This document shows, piece by piece, positions 4,715 to 6,073 of a stretch of DNA of 6,073 nt. The notes beneath the pieces were generated by a model. The model did no database searches and was not told the DNA's origin. It worked only from the letters and a program-made list of their open reading frames with translations. The stretch is from Dehalococcoidia bacterium (lineage in GTDB: Bacteria; Chloroflexota; Dehalococcoidia; JACQUA01): positions 1-6,073 of the forward strand of contig JAUYHV010000255.1 in NCBI GenBank assembly GCA_030689845.1, given 5' to 3'. The translations under genes were made by a program, and so were the position numbers. Position 1 is the first letter of the stretch; every line of letters begins with the position of its first letter.

Positions 4715-6073
4715 ATGAAAAAGGATCGCCCTGTATCTAAAGGGGTGAAACCCAAAGGAGACTCGGTCACAACTCAGCAGGAGCCTGTGGAGTGGAGTGT
4801 TGAAGGGTTTATCGATGAATTTTTCAAGATTAATTCGCAAATGCTCGACAGGTCTTTTCTCTTCATCCTTGGTTCCGGTGCTTCCATTTCCTCCGGTATC
4901 CCGGGTGCCGCAGCATTAGCCGACCGCTGGCTTAAGGAACTTTACGATTTGGAAGGCGGAAGTGGACAACCCATTGAGGTTTGGGCTGCCGGAATACTAC
5001 ATTCTACCGACTTCCAGATGGAGAACATCGCAGAATTTTACCCGGTTATTTTTGAATCACGTTTTCGCAACGACCCCGAGCGTGGATACGCGGACCTGGA
5101 AAATGTTATGAGTCAAGCCCGGCCAAATGTCGGTTATTCCGTCCTGGCGCAAATACTGGCGAAGACGCGCCACAAAGTTTTGCTCACAACAAACTTCGAT
5201 AACCTTGTAGAACAATCCCTGTTCCAGTATTCGGATACCTTTCCCCTGGTTTGCGGACACGAGTCTCTCGCAGGTTTTGCCCGCCCGAAACTCAGGAGAC
5301 CCTTGGTAGCAAAAATCCACCGCGACCTTCTCCTCGAGCCACAAAATGCGCCGGCTCAAATTTCCCAACTGGACCCAAAGTGGAGAACCGTTCTTGGCAA
5401 ATTGCTGAAAGAATATTGTCCATTGGTCATAGGTTACGGCGGAAATGATGGAAGTCTGATGGGGTTTTTGGAGAATTTACTACCAGGCGAAATTCAGACG
5501 CGCTTATCCTGGTGCTATCACAGAGGCAGTCAACCTTCGAAAAGGATAAAAGATTTGGTTTCAAAGCACGATGGCCGGTTGATACCTATTCTTGGGTTTG
5601 ACGAGTTCATGATACAGTTAAACCAGAAGTTTTACTGGCCGATGCTTATAGAAGATATGGAGGCGAAGAGTAAGTCTCGGGTAGAAACTTACAGGCTTAA
5701 TTTTGAAAAATTCAGCAAAATGGTTGAGGCTGTCGAAGGGGGAGACCGGCAAAAATCCATGGAGCCGGTAAAACGTGCCGTAAGGGACACTGTAGACCGT
5801 GACCAGTCCTGGTTTAGCTGGTTTCTAAAGGCGCGGAGAGAAACAGACCCCAAAAAGGCCGAACAAATATATAAAGATGGTATTGATAAAAATCCCCGTA
5901 GTGCTCAACTATTCGGCTCTTTCGCCGTTTTCATGTACGAAATTCGAAAAGAATATGATGAGGCCGAGGTCCTCTATAAGAAGGCGCTGGAACTGGACCC
6001 CGGCGATGTTCGTAATATGGGAAATTATGCAAATTTCATGTACAAAATTCGAAAAGAATATGATGAGGCCGAG
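4715..6073 (+). CDS. SIR2-like domain and TPR protein, incomplete at right edge
   Basis: An open frame of 453 codons with no stop before the window ends, so the C-terminus is missing. GGAGGA lies 5 nt before the ATG at 4715. Residues about 45-300 form a SIR2-like NAD-binding domain: FILGSGASISSGIPGA (50-65) is the Rossmann glycine motif, LLTTNFDNLVE (156-166) the conserved N-F-D motif, KIHRDLL (200-206) carries the likely catalytic H202, and LVIGYGGNDGSLMGFL (237-252) is the late NAD-pocket motif. Family members usually read HGD or HGS where this protein has HRD. From about 378 come TPR repeats of 35 residues, each with the block IRKEYDEAE. No signal peptide or membrane segment is seen, so it is cytoplasmic. 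SIR2 plus helical-repeat proteins (DSR-, ThsA-like) are NAD-depleting anti-phage effectors; defence here is inferred from architecture and the neighbouring toxin-antitoxin module. No convincing promoter was found in 4630-4714. Confidence 0.85.
   Translation, partial: MKKDRPVSKGVKPKGDSVTTQQEPVEWSVEGFIDEFFKINSQMLDRSFLFILGSGASISSGIPGAAALADRWLKELYDLEGGSGQPIEVWAAGILHSTDFQMENIAEFYPVIFESRFRNDPERGYADLENVMSQARPNVGYSVLAQILAKTRHKVLLTTNFDNLVEQSLFQYSDTFPLVCGHESLAGFARPKLRRPLVAKIHRDLLLEPQNAPAQISQLDPKWRTVLGKLLKEYCPLVIGYGGNDGSLMGFLENLLPGEIQTRLSWCYHRGSQPSKRIKDLVSKHDGRLIPILGFDEFMIQLNQKFYWPMLIEDMEAKSKSRVETYRLNFEKFSKMVEAVEGGDRQKSMEPVKRAVRDTVDRDQSWFSWFLKARRETDPKKAEQIYKDGIDKNPRSAQLFGSFAVFMYEIRKEYDEAEVLYKKALELDPGDVRNMGNYANFMYKIRKEYDEAE
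5930..6073 (+). repeat. Near-identical TPR-coding direct repeat, 105-bp period
   Basis: The 39 bases at 5930-5968 recur at 6035-6073 with one difference (GAA to AAA, giving FMYEIRKEYDEAE versus FMYKIRKEYDEAE). The 105-bp spacing equals 35 codons, one TPR unit. The bases between are not repeated within the window. The second copy ends exactly at the window edge, so more units probably follow. Confidence 0.85.

Noticed and set aside
5057..5368. 103-codon - strand ORF inside the SIR2 region
   Set aside because: Antisense to the long, motif-rich SIR2-TPR frame; no start signals or recognisable domain.

Overview
The window reads as chromosomal DNA of an anaerobic, environmental bacterium, most likely from the phylum Chloroflexota (Dehalococcoidia-like). 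This rests mainly on the style of the sliding-clamp protein (its N-terminus MKLSCLQENLSKGLGIVGRA and its unusual VVMPMFVQW end) and is family recall, not a search; a deep-branching Firmicute is the main alternative. Every convincing gene lies on the + strand.

Left part (1-905): the window opens inside a 22-bp direct-repeat array (1-131). A small HExxH metallopeptidase-like protein follows (243-638). The next gap holds a consensus sigma-A promoter (679-707) with a near-palindromic Rrf2/CymR/IscR-like operator over its -10 box (703-731), then a leader of about 190 nt with nested hairpins and a 38-codon ORF that ends on the next gene's start codon.

Middle (906-2457): a tight two-gene iron-sulfur operon. 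A cysteine desulfurase (NifS/IscS) overlaps by 8 nt a NifU/IscU-type scaffold. The desulfurase supplies sulfur and the scaffold builds the cluster; the operator suggests control by cysteine or Fe-S status. A 345-bp gap follows with a REP-like palindromic element (2657-2722) and a promoter for the next gene.

Right part (2891-6073): dnaN (DNA polymerase III beta clamp) stands without dnaA. Directly behind it lies an A+T-rich RelE/ParE-type toxin-antitoxin pair (4066-4525). Behind that is a second copy of the last 25 codons and stop of dnaN (4551-4629), differing from the intact end only at five silent third positions and in the stop codon. So the toxin-antitoxin module is flanked by two dnaN 3' ends, the pattern left by an element that integrates into a gene's 3' end and restores it. 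After the displaced end comes a large SIR2-domain plus TPR protein (4715 to the right edge, no stop reached), a likely NAD-consuming defence-type effector whose TPR units are nearly identical at DNA level. The dnaN 3' end may thus be an insertion hotspot, or small defence island, next to a housekeeping gene; this is the most interesting part of the window.
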